A DNA stretch of 64,000 bases from Rossellomorea aquimaris. GTDB taxonomy: Bacteria > Bacillota > Bacilli > Bacillales > Fictibacillaceae. Under the pieces are notes generated by a model. It saw only the letters and a program-made list of their open reading frames with translations, was not told the origin of the DNA and did no database searches. This document shows, one piece after another, positions 34,122-42,721 of the stretch. Location of the stretch: the NCBI GenBank assembly GCA_020524245.1, contig JAIVLN010000006.1:124001-188000 (forward strand), given 5' to 3'. Made by a program: the position numbers and the translations under genes. Position 1 is the first letter of the stretch; each line of letters opens with the position of its first letter.

Positions 34122-34979
34122 CTAGTTTGCTAATGAAGTTCTTTTTCTGGATTTTACAATTTTGCGTATTAAGCCGTGTTTCGGTGACAACATGAACACA
34201 GCGATAAACATAACCGTTGATGTGAGTACAATTGTTGCTCCTGATGGTAGGTTATACGTAAAGCTGTAGTACAACCCGATGACAGAAGCGACGGTTCCAA
34301 ATCCCGCTGCAAGGTAAATCATGACCCATAGACGGTCGGTTAGTAAATAAGCTGTTGCTGCTGGTGTAATAAGCATGGCAACGACAAGGACGATTCCAAC
34401 CGTTTGGAGGGAAGCGACCGTAACCATTGTCAGTAAGGTCATCAACAGGTAATGGATGACTCTAGTCGATAATCCATAGGCTTGTGCCATCGTTGAGTCG
34501 AAGGACGTGACCAGTAACTCTTTATAAAAGAAGTATACGCCTCCAATGACGAGGATTCCGATTCCGAGTGTGACCCACATGTCAGACGGACGAACGGCAA
34601 GAACGTTACCGAACAGGATGTGATACAAATCGGTACTACTCTTCATGAATGTAATCAGGATGATTCCGGCCGCAAAAGCGAATGTAAAGAGTATCCCGAT
34701 GGCGGTATCGTTTTTCAACCGACTGTTCTGGCTGACGAATCCGATACCGATTGCGGTGAGAACACCAGTGAATACGGCACCGAAAAAGAAGTTGATTCCA
34801 AGCATGTAGGAGATGGCGACACCAGGCAGGACAGCATGTGAAATCGCGTCTCCCATCAAAGCCATTCCTCTAAGAATGATGAAACATCCGATGACCCCGC
34901 AGATGATTCCGACCATTACTGAGGTAATCAACGCTTTTTGAAGGAATTCATACTGAATAATCGCTTCTATAAAGTTCAT
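34122..34979 (-). CDS. mntC: Manganese ABC transporter permease
   Basis: A 285-aa ABC-3 family permease with about eight TM segments and the coupling region GMALMGDAISHAVLPGVAISY. It overlaps the ATPase gene by 4 nt. Only one permease gene is present, unlike the two (mntC and mntD) of B. subtilis, so the channel is probably a homodimer. The symbol is given by analogy. Confidence 0.85.
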   Translation of the reverse strand: MNFIEAIIQYEFLQKALITSVMVGIICGVIGCFIILRGMALMGDAISHAVLPGVAISYMLGINFFFGAVFTGVLTAIGIGFVSQNSRLKNDTAIGILFTFAFAAGIILITFMKSSTDLYHILFGNVLAVRPSDMWVTLGIGILVIGGVYFFYKELLVTSFDSTMAQAYGLSTRVIHYLLMTLLTMVTVASLQTVGIVLVVAMLITPAATAYLLTDRLWVMIYLAAGFGTVASVIGLYYSFTYNLPSGATIVLTSTVMFIAVFMLSPKHGLIRKIVKSRKRTSLAN

Positions 34980-35722
34980 GCTTGATTCACTCCCATATCA
35001 TTCATGAATGCAAGAGGATTACCATACGCTTTCTGGATGGTTTGTGAATCCAACACTTGGCGAACCTCACCTTTCGCAATCAACTCTTTGTTTAGCAGAA
35101 TCAACTCATCGAAGTACACATTCGCTTTACTCAAGTCATGGTGTACGACGAGAATCGTTTTTCCTTCCTTCTGCATTTCCTTCAGAATATGGATGATCGT
35201 GTTTTCACTTGATACGTCAACTCCGACGAAAGGTTCATCCAGGAAAAAGACATCCGCTTGTTGTGCGAGTGCACGAGCTAAGAATACACGCTGTTGTTGT
35301 CCTCCGGAAAGCTCACCGATCTGGCGCTTGCTGTACTCCTCCATACCTACACGCTTCAGGCACTCATAAGCCCAATCCCGCTGCTTTTTCTTCGGGCGCT
35401 TGAATAGGCCTAGGTGTGGATAAGTACCAATCAACACAGCATCGATTACTAGAATTGGGAAATCCCAATCGATGTCGTTCCGTTGAGGGACATATGCGAT
35501 TTTTTTCCGTACTTTTTTAACTGGGTTCCCTAAGATCTCTACTTTACCGGCTTCTGATGGAATGAGGTCCATTAACGCTTTGATCAATGTAGATTTACCA
35601 GCACCGTTCGGACCGATGATGCCGACTAGGCTACCCTGTTCAACTTGAAATGAAATATTCGTCAATGCGACGTTCCCGAGATAAGATACGTTCAGATTAT
35701 TAACGTTTAAAACATTCGGCAT
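34976..35722 (-). CDS. mntB: Manganese ABC transporter ATP-binding protein
   Basis: A 248-aa ABC ATPase: Walker A GPNGAGKST, Q-loop YVPQRNDIDWDFP (the metal-importer form), signature LSGGQQQRV, Walker B VFFLDEPF and switch His VVHHD. First gene of the metal-uptake operon. Upstream on the minus strand, TTTTGTTTCTAAGGTGAA (35761-35778) partly resembles an MntR box; this is weak. Confidence 0.88.
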   Translation of the reverse strand: MPNVLNVNNLNVSYLGNVALTNISFQVEQGSLVGIIGPNGAGKSTLIKALMDLIPSEAGKVEILGNPVKKVRKKIAYVPQRNDIDWDFPILVIDAVLIGTYPHLGLFKRPKKKQRDWAYECLKRVGMEEYSKRQIGELSGGQQQRVFLARALAQQADVFFLDEPFVGVDVSSENTIIHILKEMQKEGKTILVVHHDLSKANVYFDELILLNKELIAKGEVRQVLDSQTIQKAYGNPLAFMNDMGVNQA

Positions 35723-35760
35723 CCTAATTCACTCCTTTCTTGTGCATATAACTAACAACA

Positions 35761-35778
35761 TTCACCTTAGAAACAAAA
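35761..35778 (-). promoter_or_regulatory. Possible MntR box
   Basis: The minus strand reads TTTTGTTTCTAAGGTGAA, an imperfect match to the known Bacillus MntR boxes upstream of mntA. It is placed 38 bp before the operon start. Support is only similarity and position. Confidence 0.35.
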
Positions 35779-36084
35779 GTTGTACGAGCGCAACATTTAT
35801 TTAAAAAGAAAATGACCTTTTTAGTAACAGTCATAATATATGCCCAGTTATAAAAATGTTTCCTATAGACAAAACTTAAATCATTCTCATATTTTTGTCA
35901 ACAGAAAAGTGACTATTACTTTTGCAGTAACACTAAATTATTCAATTGTAAAAACAAAGATATCTCTTCTGTTTTACCCGTTGGGGGAGGGGGTTATGCA
36001 CGTTATGGAGAATGTGAGGATTCATTTTTTATGTAAGGTTATGGGGACGTAAGGAGTGCTCTCTAACGTCCCCGAAATTGGGAA
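35779..36084. other. Intergenic region between divergent ends (no gene supported)
   Basis: AT-rich gap between the mnt promoter region and the phosphoesterase terminator. It contains a hairpin GGGGACGT (36043-36050) / ACGTCCCC (36066-36073) with a 15-nt loop. An open frame at 35840-36052 has no ribosome binding site or recognisable product. Confidence 0.5.
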
Positions 36085-36125
36085 AAACACAAAATGGAGG
36101 ACGCATGAAAAGTTCATACGCCCTC
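36085..36125 (-). terminator. Terminator of the phosphoesterase gene
   Basis: On the minus strand, GAGGGCGTATGAA pairs with TTCATGCGTCCTC, followed by CATTTTGTGTTTTT. Confidence 0.8.
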
Positions 36126-36142
36126 GTCAGATTCATCAAACG

Positions 36143-37921
36143 TTATTTAACTGTAATTTCTTTTGTGCTTTTGGCAGGAACTGTGATTTCAACTTCAACG
36201 TATTGCTTATCTCCTGATGCAACATTTTGTTTCACTGTTCCTTCAGATACATCATAGTCCCCTTTAACGAGATACATCGGTACAGTGACCGTCATTTCTT
36301 TATTCAACCGGTTGTAGACAGTAACGGTTTGCTCTGTAGCATGTCCGTCGTTCGGTTTTTCATATTGAGATTCAAGTGCCATGACGCCGCCTTCAGTGTT
36401 TCCATTTTCATAAACAGGGACGGAAACGCCAGGCTCTTCATAGTTGTAGTTTGTGATTTCACCGTTCTTCACTTCAAGTGGACGGAAACCAACCCATGGC
36501 TTACCGCTTAGTTCAAGTGAAGTTGTCGTTGTATAAAGGATACCATCTTGTTCTGTGACATTGTCGATGTGCGTATGGCCATGAAGGCTGATGTCCACAC
36601 CATATTGTTTCATGATCTCAATCAGTTCATGAGCGTTTTCACCGTGCCACTGTTGATCATATTGGATACCTAGTTTTTCACCTAGAATCAATGTTTCTAA
36701 GCGCTGAGGGTCATGCTGCTCATCATATTGCTTCCAGTATTCCTTAACTTCTGGATCATCAGATGGCCAGATGTCACGGTCACGCCATAGTGGGTTGTGG
36801 TGTGAGAACAATCCTGTAATTTGGTCAGGTTGAGCAGTCTTTGCATTTTCTTCAAGGTCTTTCTTCACCCAGTTCAACTGTTCTTCTCGAATTTGTCCAC
36901 CCCAAGTCGGAACAGGGACTGAACCTTTTCCGCTTCGGTCGAACTTATGCCAGTCGAATGAGTTATAGGCGATAAAGTGTGCATATGGTCCGTAATCAAA
37001 TGAGAAGTATTGAGGTCCGAAATATTGCTCCCAGTATTTTGCACCGTCCGCTAGCGTTGCATCTTGCGCGTACGTATCATGGTTACCAGGTGCAAGGTAG
37101 ACAGGTACATCCAACTGTTGAAGCATACGATACGTTTCTTCATATTCATAGATATATTCTTGCGGATTCATTTGACCATACATAAGGTCACCGGTTACGA
37201 CAACAAAATCAGGATTCTTCAAGTTGACTTCTTTAATTGCTTTTTGCAGGTAGAGCCAACGATCTTCTTCCTTGGCATCCCACATTCCTGCTTCTTTTAA
37301 GCGGCCTGGATCGATCGTCGACACATCGTCGTGGTTTCCAAGGTTACGTGGGGAACCGACGTGTGTATCCGTCAGATGCAAGAATTCAAAGTCTTTGTTA
37401 TACTCTTGAACGACTTTTACCGAGTGCGGTTGCTCATCCGTTTTACGTTGACCAGATGCAGTATATGATACTTCAAGATCATACAATTCTTCTGGTACAT
37501 TCTCAGGAATTTGGACGGTCACATCATAAATCCTTTCACTATCTTTCCAATGTGACTCTCCAGTTGAAACCTTCTGAACAGGAAGATCGTATGTTTCAGT
37601 AAATGCAGAATGATTCGTCGGCTTCAATTTCACATCCCAGCCAGCTGCATGCTTACCTTGGCTATCAATTTGAACCGTAACGGTCTCGCCTTGTTTCTTG
37701 ATTGCTGGGTTCCCGAATAGTGGATAAATGATGTCATTCACTTTCGGGTCGACAGCGATATTCGGTACATCATCCAAATAGTTGGTTGTGTTTCCGATTC
37801 CACCGTCCTGTTTACCAGTTGTTCCTAACGGTCCGTTGATGGCACCATTAGCCCCTAGGGTTGGAACGATAAGTGCAGCTGCTGTAATAACCGCAGCAAT
37901 CGTCTTGAATTTATGCTTCAC
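36143..37921 (-). CDS. Secreted calcineurin-like metallophosphoesterase
   Basis: A 592-aa exported protein: signal peptide (residues 1 to about 24, basic start, hydrophobic core, ALIVPTLGANGA), an N-terminal beta domain (about 60-180), the metallophosphoesterase domain (about 185-480) with LTDTHVG, VVTGDLMYG, PGNHD, FSHHNP and HGHTHID, and a C-terminal beta domain. The metal-ligand set is complete. It may release phosphate from nucleotides or other phosphoesters outside the cell. PhoP-like boxes lie upstream, suggesting induction at low phosphate. A good GAGGAGG site precedes the ATG. Confidence 0.87.
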   Translation of the reverse strand: MKHKFKTIAAVITAAALIVPTLGANGAINGPLGTTGKQDGGIGNTTNYLDDVPNIAVDPKVNDIIYPLFGNPAIKKQGETVTVQIDSQGKHAAGWDVKLKPTNHSAFTETYDLPVQKVSTGESHWKDSERIYDVTVQIPENVPEELYDLEVSYTASGQRKTDEQPHSVKVVQEYNKDFEFLHLTDTHVGSPRNLGNHDDVSTIDPGRLKEAGMWDAKEEDRWLYLQKAIKEVNLKNPDFVVVTGDLMYGQMNPQEYIYEYEETYRMLQQLDVPVYLAPGNHDTYAQDATLADGAKYWEQYFGPQYFSFDYGPYAHFIAYNSFDWHKFDRSGKGSVPVPTWGGQIREEQLNWVKKDLEENAKTAQPDQITGLFSHHNPLWRDRDIWPSDDPEVKEYWKQYDEQHDPQRLETLILGEKLGIQYDQQWHGENAHELIEIMKQYGVDISLHGHTHIDNVTEQDGILYTTTTSLELSGKPWVGFRPLEVKNGEITNYNYEEPGVSVPVYENGNTEGGVMALESQYEKPNDGHATEQTVTVYNRLNKEMTVTVPMYLVKGDYDVSEGTVKQNVASGDKQYVEVEITVPAKSTKEITVK

Positions 37922-37967
37922 GTTTGGTTCCTCCTCATTGTCTCTTTGTTGTTTTCGACAATAATCG

Positions 37968-37995
37968 TAACAAGTTATTGTAAAATACTTGTGAA
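37968..37995 (-). promoter_or_regulatory. Candidate PhoP box array
   Basis: On the minus strand TTCACA (37995-37990), TTTACA (37984-37979) and TTGTTA (37973-37968) form direct repeats at exact 11-bp steps, matching the TT(A/C/T)A(C/T)A PhoP half-site pattern, 47-74 bp upstream of the phosphoesterase start. Confidence 0.6.
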
Positions 37996-38042
37996 TTTTT
38001 AATTACAAAACAAATTCAACCATAATTTACTAGGAGGATGTA

Positions 38043-38597
38043 ATGCAAAGGTATGTTTTGAACTATATTACTAAAGTATTATATGAGTCGGATATTCGCT
38101 GGGCTGTCGGAGGCTCCAACGTTCTTGCTCACTACGGTTTGATTCAGTCACCCCGGGATATAGACTTACTGATTGACATAAATGATGTAGACAAGACGTC
38201 ACGCCTGATTGAAGAGAGCGCTTCATCTTTAGATGCTGAATCCTATCCTCCTTTTAAAACAGAGGTATTTAAAAGGTATCTAATGGATGAAACAGAGATT
38301 GATTTTATGGCTGGTTTTGCAATTGTGCATGAGAAAGGAATCTATCGTTATCATCTAAACGAAGAGTCAATAACGAATCGGGTTTTACTGGAGGGGTATC
38401 CATTACCGCTCAGCTCCATAGAAGATTGGTTCATCTTATATCAATTGATTCCGAATAAAGGTGAAAAGGCGGACCTGATCGAATTTTATTGGAAAGAAAA
38501 CGGGATTCGTCACCCGTCGATTTTAAGAAAAGCGCTTGAACAACCATTGCCTGATCGAATCATCGAGAGAACGATGCATCTTCTAAATGAGGTGTGA
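38043..38597 (+). CDS. Nucleotidyltransferase-fold protein
   Basis: A 184-aa protein whose N-terminus (IRWAVGGSNVLAHYGL and SPRDIDLLIDI) matches the GG...DxD core of the nucleotidyltransferase superfamily; a later ETEIDFMAG gives the third acidic residue. The family fits MNT/AbiEii-like or YbbP-like proteins of unknown substrate. CTAGGAGGATG precedes the start. It is divergent from the phosphoesterase and heads a run of small genes to 39621. Confidence 0.65.
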   Translation: MQRYVLNYITKVLYESDIRWAVGGSNVLAHYGLIQSPRDIDLLIDINDVDKTSRLIEESASSLDAESYPPFKTEVFKRYLMDETEIDFMAGFAIVHEKGIYRYHLNEESITNRVLLEGYPLPLSSIEDWFILYQLIPNKGEKADLIEFYWKENGIRHPSILRKALEQPLPDRIIERTMHLLNEV

Positions 38598-38598
38598 A

Positions 38599-38802
38599 AT
38601 GTCTAAATACAAATCCGTAATCTTACTATTAACAGTTGTTTCGCAGGGAGCGGCCATTATTTTTTTATTTATCAATTTCTGGGTGTCCATTATGCTCTTC
38701 CTCTTGTATGGAGGGGCGATGCTCGTACTATTCATTTTATTGATCATTGAAAGAATAAGGGAGAAAGAGGAGGAAGACCAAAATGATTATAGTGACTACT
38801 GA
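38599..38802 (+). CDS. Small two-TM protein
   Basis: A 67-aa protein with two TM helices and an acidic, charged C-terminus (ERIREKEEEDQNDY). ATG 38599 has GAGGTGTG upstream, just after the nucleotidyltransferase stop. Its end overlaps the YbjQ-family gene by 20 nt, so translation is coupled. The family is not recognised. Confidence 0.6.
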   Translation: MSKYKSVILLLTVVSQGAAIIFLFINFWVSIMLFLLYGGAMLVLFILLIIERIREKEEEDQNDYSDY

Positions 38803-39100
38803 TGCTGTACCAGGGAAAGAGATCATTGAACTGAAGGGGTTTGTGAAGGGCAGTACGATTCAAGCTAAGCATGTCGGAAAAGATATTCTTGCTAGTCTGA
38901 AGACGATTGTTGGAGGAGAAATCAGAGAATATAACGAAATGATGGAACAGGCTCGAAAAATTGCCATTTCCCGAATGGTGGAAGATGCAAAGGCAAAAGG
39001 TGCGAATGCGATTGTGGCATGCCGCCTGCAAACATCATCTGTGATGTCTAATGCATCTGAGATCGTGGCGTACGGAACGGCGGTGTACATTAACGAGTAG
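38783..39100 (+). CDS. YbjQ/UPF0145 family protein
   Basis: A 105-aa protein with the family pattern PGKEI...GFVKGSTI...KDILASLKTIVGGEIREY...AKGANAIVACRLQTSS. These proteins form small oligomeric rings; the role is unclear (a heavy-metal-binding annotation is common but weakly supported). GAGGAGGAAG precedes the ATG. Confidence 0.88.
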   Translation: MIIVTTDAVPGKEIIELKGFVKGSTIQAKHVGKDILASLKTIVGGEIREYNEMMEQARKIAISRMVEDAKAKGANAIVACRLQTSSVMSNASEIVAYGTAVYINE

Positions 39101-39114
39101 AGAGGGGAACGATC

Positions 39115-39621
39115 ATGATTGAATTCCGGAAGCTCGGACCAGAAGATGCATCTGATTATTATCAATTAAGATTGGAAGGGTTGAAAAATTATCCTGAAGC
39201 CTTCGCATCCTCCTATGAAGAAGAAGTGAATCGATCGGTTGGAGATGTGAAGAAGAATATTGAAAAACAGGACAAATTTACGGCGGGTGCCTATTATGGT
39301 AAAGAACTCGTCGGTATAGGGACCTTTTTTCAACATACAAAAAAGAAAATGAAACACAAAGGTGAAATTGTCGGAGTCTATGTCAGTCAACATGTGCAAA
39401 GAAATGGGATCGGGTTCAAGCTCTTGGAGTATCTAGTTGAAGAAGCAAGTAGGATTGAGGACCTGGAACAGATTATGTTGACCGTCATGACCGAAAATCG
39501 CTCAGCCATCCGCTCATATGAGAAAATCGGTTTTGAATCGTATGGTGTCGAAGAGCGTTCGTTGAAAATCGACGGACTCTACTACGATGAGATGTTGATG
39601 AAACTCCATTTAAAGAAATAA
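39115..39621 (+). CDS. GNAT-family N-acetyltransferase
   Basis: A 168-aa acetyltransferase. The CoA-binding motif A is VGVYVSQHVQRNGIGFKLLEYLV, followed by LEQIMLTVMTENRSAIRSYEKIGF (motif B). The acceptor is unknown. AGAGGGGAACG precedes the start. It is the last gene of the small cluster; a terminator follows. Confidence 0.87.
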   Translation: MIEFRKLGPEDASDYYQLRLEGLKNYPEAFASSYEEEVNRSVGDVKKNIEKQDKFTAGAYYGKELVGIGTFFQHTKKKMKHKGEIVGVYVSQHVQRNGIGFKLLEYLVEEASRIEDLEQIMLTVMTENRSAIRSYEKIGFESYGVEERSLKIDGLYYDEMLMKLHLKK

Positions 39622-39626
39622 ATCTT

Positions 39627-39660
39627 GGGGACTGATCAGATGGAATGGTCAGTCTCTTTC
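39627..39660 (+). terminator. Terminator after the acetyltransferase gene
   Basis: GGGACTGA pairs with TCAGTCTC, followed by TTTCTATTTT. Confidence 0.6.
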
Positions 39661-40085
39661 TATTTTACCAATCCAAAAAGCATCTACTTTTCCGCAAATT
39701 TTCCTCTTGCAACTTCTAAATACCCATCCTACTAGTGTAAAACTCTTGTTAATGCCATCGAATGTTCTGGTCCTAAAGTATGGGTGAAGGTATTTGGGGG
39801 TGCCTTTTATACCTAAATGAAATGGGTTTATCGGTTTTAAGTTCAAATTTTTTAAGTAAAAGATAAATAAATAGGACTAAAATATGTAAAAAGTCCTGTC
39901 CCCTGTTTTATTTGTAAATTAAAAGTATGAGGATTGTGTGTCTTTTGTATTGGAAAAATATAAAACCTAGGAAGAAGTTAGTACGAAATATTCTGAAAAA
40001 TATAAGCGTATCGACGGATGTCTAATATTAACAGCTTTCGTATGATGAAAATACAAGATATCGGATTCAACGACAAACATCGCTG
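39661..40085. other. AT-rich intergenic region before the Tad riboswitch
   Basis: No gene is supported; a minus-strand frame at 39649-39846 has no ribosome binding site. The promoter of the Tad transcript must lie near its right end; TTAACA at about 40029 is a weak -35 candidate. Confidence 0.4.
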
Positions 40086-40089
40086 AATC

Positions 40090-40180
40090 TCGATAAAGGC
40101 AAAACTGGTGAAAGCCAGTGGCGCAAAACTACAGGGGCTAAGGTGCAGTTGCACTAAGCCAGCCAGTTACCGAAAGATCG
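40090..40180 (+). ncRNA. Cyclic di-GMP-I riboswitch (GEMM)
   Basis: The aptamer shows the GEMM core: AAAGGCAAAACTGGTGAAAGCCAGTGGCGCAAA in pieces (GGCAAA, GAAA tetraloop on the CTGG/CCAG stem, GCGCAAA), then GGGGCTAAGG and AAGCCAGCC with a short P3 hairpin, ending in GTTACCG. The 3' strand TTACCGAAAG (about 40167-40176) is complementary to CTTTCGGTAA in the terminator loop region (40213-40222). It controls the Tad pilus operon, joining surface pili to c-di-GMP levels. Ligand binding probably favours termination; the direction is inferred. Confidence 0.9.
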
Positions 40181-40204
40181 TAGGGGTGTTTTTGTTTTGC
40201 GCAT

Positions 40205-40239
40205 GTACCCTGCTTTCGGTAAAGGCAGGGTACTTTTTG
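40205..40239 (+). terminator. Riboswitch-controlled terminator upstream of the Tad operon
   Basis: GTACCCTGC (40205-40213) pairs with GCAGGGTAC (40225-40233), then a T run. The loop contains CTTTCGGTAA, which can pair with the aptamer 3' strand. Confidence 0.85.
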
Positions 40240-40261
40240 TTGAAGAGGGAGGTGGAAGTAA

Positions 40262-40624
40262 GTGGAACTGATTAACCTGACGAACGGGATCGTCATCGCG
40301 GAGAAAACCATTCCCGCATATTCATTTTTTAAAAGATTAAAAGGACTTATGTTTACTTCATCATTTCCCGAAGGTTATGCCGTCCACATACAACCCTGTC
40401 GATCGATCCATACGTATTTTATGAAATACGAAATTGACGTACTTTACCTCAATAATGATATGGAAATCATTGCCGCGGAAAGCTACGTCCGTCCCGGAAC
40501 GGTGGGAAAACATCATAAAGGGACTACGTCTGTCATCGAGATACCAGCAGGAACCATCCACAAGACGAAAATCAAACCTGGACAAGTTGTCCAAATACAA
40601 AATTTAAAGGAGCGAGTATCATAA
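40262..40624 (+). CDS. DUF192 family protein
   Basis: A 120-aa protein of the DUF192 family, with RLKGLMFTSSFPEGYAVHI, the Cys-containing PCRSIHTYFMKYEIDVLYL and a conserved PAGT...IKPGQ. The function is unknown, but DUF192 genes recur beside Tad pilus loci. GGGAGGTGG stands before the GTG start. The stop overlaps the pilin start by one base. It is the first gene after the riboswitch. Confidence 0.82.
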   Translation: MELINLTNGIVIAEKTIPAYSFFKRLKGLMFTSSFPEGYAVHIQPCRSIHTYFMKYEIDVLYLNNDMEIIAAESYVRPGTVGKHHKGTTSVIEIPAGTIHKTKIKPGQVVQIQNLKERVS

Positions 40625-40809
40625 TGGAAAAATTAAAAGCATTGATCACTGAAGAGCAAGGACAAGGTATGACTGAGTATGGACTAGTATTGGGATTGAT
40701 CGCAGTAGCGGCGGTTGGATCATTGGCATTATTAAGAGATGAAATCGTTGAAATGTACCAAAGTGTAGTTGATCTTGTGACAAACCGAGACACAGGTGGA
40801 ACAATCTAA
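40624..40809 (+). CDS. flp: Flp-type IVb pilin
   Basis: A 61-aa prepilin. The short leader ends at Gly, and the cleavage/assembly motif is G-MTEYGLVLGLIAV with the conserved Glu and Tyr at +3 and +4, followed by the hydrophobic stem. After processing by the A24 peptidase encoded next, it should be the major Tad pilus subunit. A strong terminator directly follows, so most transcripts would contain only DUF192 and pilin. Confidence 0.92.
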   Translation: MEKLKALITEEQGQGMTEYGLVLGLIAVAAVGSLALLRDEIVEMYQSVVDLVTNRDTGGTI

Positions 40810-40818
40810 TTCTGGTAT

Positions 40819-40851
40819 GGCCTTACGTTGAAAAAACGTAAGGCCGTTTTT
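40819..40851 (+). terminator. Internal terminator after the pilin gene
   Basis: A perfect 11-bp stem GGCCTTACGTT / AACGTAAGGCC with a GAAA loop and T tract. It limits expression of the downstream assembly genes relative to pilin. Confidence 0.88.
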
Positions 40852-40875
40852 TCAAGAGGAATTGAGGGATTGAGA

Positions 40876-41391
40876 ATGTTGTTTAATCTCATTTTAATCA
40901 TAGTTTTAATTGTCTGTGTTATTACAGATGTAAGAAAGCGACTCATTTATAATAAGGTGATTTTCCCCGCACTTATACTTTCATTCCTATTACATCTTTT
41001 CTTTAATGGATGGTCAGGCTTAGGCACTTCTCTACTTGGTTTTTTGATTGGTTTTGGAATATTGTTGATTCCATATTTCATGGGTGGTATGGGTGCAGGA
41101 GATGTGAAGCTTCTTGCACTGATAGGGGCTTTGAAAGGACCAGCTTTCGTAGTGAATACCTCCATTTATATGGCTTTGTTAGGCGGGGTGATTGCACTCG
41201 GAATCCTTATATTTAGTGGTGGAGCGGTCAAGAGATTTAGATATTACATCTCTTGGCTCTATGCAAAGAAAAGCGGACTTAAAGTACCGTTAGCTCTGAC
41301 GAAAGAATCAATGAAAACATCTTACCCTTATGGTGTTGCGATTGCAGGAGGAGCTATCCTTAGTATTGTCGGGAAGGTGTGGATTTCATGA
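40876..41391 (+). CDS. cpaA: A24 prepilin peptidase (TadV/CpaA)
   Basis: A 171-aa membrane aspartic protease with six hydrophobic segments. The two catalytic Asp are in TDVRKRLIYN and GAGDVKLLALIG (GxGD). It lacks the N-terminal methyltransferase domain of PilD, as usual for Tad peptidases. ATG 40876 is preferred because the frame start at 40828 falls inside the terminator hairpin. It overlaps the TadE-like gene by 4 nt. Confidence 0.88.
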   Translation: MLFNLILIIVLIVCVITDVRKRLIYNKVIFPALILSFLLHLFFNGWSGLGTSLLGFLIGFGILLIPYFMGGMGAGDVKLLALIGALKGPAFVVNTSIYMALLGGVIALGILIFSGGAVKRFRYYISWLYAKKSGLKVPLALTKESMKTSYPYGVAIAGGAILSIVGKVWIS

Positions 41392-41771
41392 TCAAAGGTG
41401 AGAAGGGACAATCTCTGGTTGAGATGGCATTGGCTCTCCCTCTACTATTAATCATTTTGATGGGGATCTTTGATGTCGGGAGAATCATGTATACATATAT
41501 GCACCTTCAGTTAGCTACGCAAGAGACGGTCCGGCTTGGAGGTTTGGGACGGGATGATACTGCCATTACAGAATTTGCCCGTGATTATATTCATGTAGGT
41601 GATCCCTCTAAACTACAGGTTATCATTACGCCAGATGATGCGACGAGAAGATCGGGAGACTATGTAAACGTTACATTAGGATATCCAGTAGAATATGTAA
41701 CCCCATTCATATCCAATGTATTGCCTTCACCGGTAAACGTAAAAACCGATTCCACGATTCGAGTGGAATGA
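41388..41771 (+). CDS. tadE: TadE-like minor pilin
   Basis: A 127-aa pseudopilin with the processing-like motif EKGQSLVEMALALPLLLIILMGIFDVGRI near the N-terminus (G followed by hydrophobic stem with Glu+5). TadE proteins are processed by the same peptidase and aid pilus assembly. ATG 41388 overlaps the peptidase stop. Confidence 0.83.
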   Translation: MIKGEKGQSLVEMALALPLLLIILMGIFDVGRIMYTYMHLQLATQETVRLGGLGRDDTAITEFARDYIHVGDPSKLQVIITPDDATRRSGDYVNVTLGYPVEYVTPFISNVLPSPVNVKTDSTIRVE

Positions 41772-41788
41772 TGAGGAGGCGTTTTTAA

Positions 41789-42712
41789 GTGAAAAGGTTA
41801 AACCTTATGAAGGAAGAAGCGGGGAGTTCAATCATCCTGGTTGGCCTGTCGTTAGTTGCCCTTATTGGAATTATGGGACTTGTTATTGACGGGGGATCCT
41901 TATATATGGCAAAAAGCCATCTCCAAAAAGTCGCAAATGCTGCAGCCTTGTCCGGGGCGCAGGAACTGACTGTCAATGAAAATGAAGTTCGGAATGTCGT
42001 CAATAATATTTTAAACGACCATACTGAATTGGACACTCTAGAATCAATCTCAGTCAAAATGAAAGATGAAGTGAGGGTAAAGCTGACGAAAGAGGTTCCT
42101 ATGTATTTTTCAAACCTGTTCGGATTTGAATCCGTACCTGTAACAGTACAAGCTGCAGCAGAAATTGGAACTATGTCGGAAGCAATGGGGGTAGCACCGT
42201 TAGGAATCGACGATTCGGTTCCTTTGGAATTTCACAAGGAATATCGGTTGAAGGTAGGTCCTCAAGACAACGATACAGGTGTATTTGGAATATTAGCCTT
42301 AGGTGGGACGGGATCCAAAACCTATGAAGAAAATTTGAGAAACGGCTATCAGGATGTAATTAAGTGGAATGATGTCATCGATACAGAGACGGGGAATGTG
42401 GCAGGTAAAACAAGGTCCGTAATTAATGAACTTGTCAATCAGTGCTCTGTATCGGCTGAAGAAATGATTGCAGGAGCCAATCCTCGAGACTGTGGAAGGA
42501 TCTTGCTGATTCCCGTATTTACACCTGAAGATGGGGATCAGAACCAATTAAAATCAATCAGGGTAACCGGTTTTTCTTACTTTTACATATTAGAACCAAT
42601 GGACCCAAAAAGCACGGAAATTGTAGGGATGTTTGTTGAACGGGCAGGAACAGGAATTGTAGATCCCACAATTGTAAACAAAGGGGCATATGGGATTAGA
42701 CTAACAGAGTAG
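41789..42712 (+). CDS. TadG-like pilus assembly protein
   Basis: A 307-aa protein with the TadE/G-type N-terminal segment (EEAGSSIILVGLSLVALIGIMGLVIDGGSLY, ALSGAQELT) and a long extracellular part with a Cys pair (NQCSVS...PRDCGR) that could form a disulfide. Start is GTG 41789, preceded by GAGGAGGCG. Function: surface part of the Tad system; it lacks a recognisable vWA domain. Confidence 0.78.
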   Translation: MKRLNLMKEEAGSSIILVGLSLVALIGIMGLVIDGGSLYMAKSHLQKVANAAALSGAQELTVNENEVRNVVNNILNDHTELDTLESISVKMKDEVRVKLTKEVPMYFSNLFGFESVPVTVQAAAEIGTMSEAMGVAPLGIDDSVPLEFHKEYRLKVGPQDNDTGVFGILALGGTGSKTYEENLRNGYQDVIKWNDVIDTETGNVAGKTRSVINELVNQCSVSAEEMIAGANPRDCGRILLIPVFTPEDGDQNQLKSIRVTGFSYFYILEPMDPKSTEIVGMFVERAGTGIVDPTIVNKGAYGIRLTE

Positions 42713-42721
42713 GTGAACATT

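Noticed and set aside
35840-36052. A 70-residue gene in the mnt/phosphoesterase gap
   Set aside because: No ribosome binding site, AT-rich random-like composition.
40828-40875. Earlier start of the prepilin peptidase
   Set aside because: It begins within the terminator after the pilin gene; ATG 40876 gives the usual start of the first TM helix.
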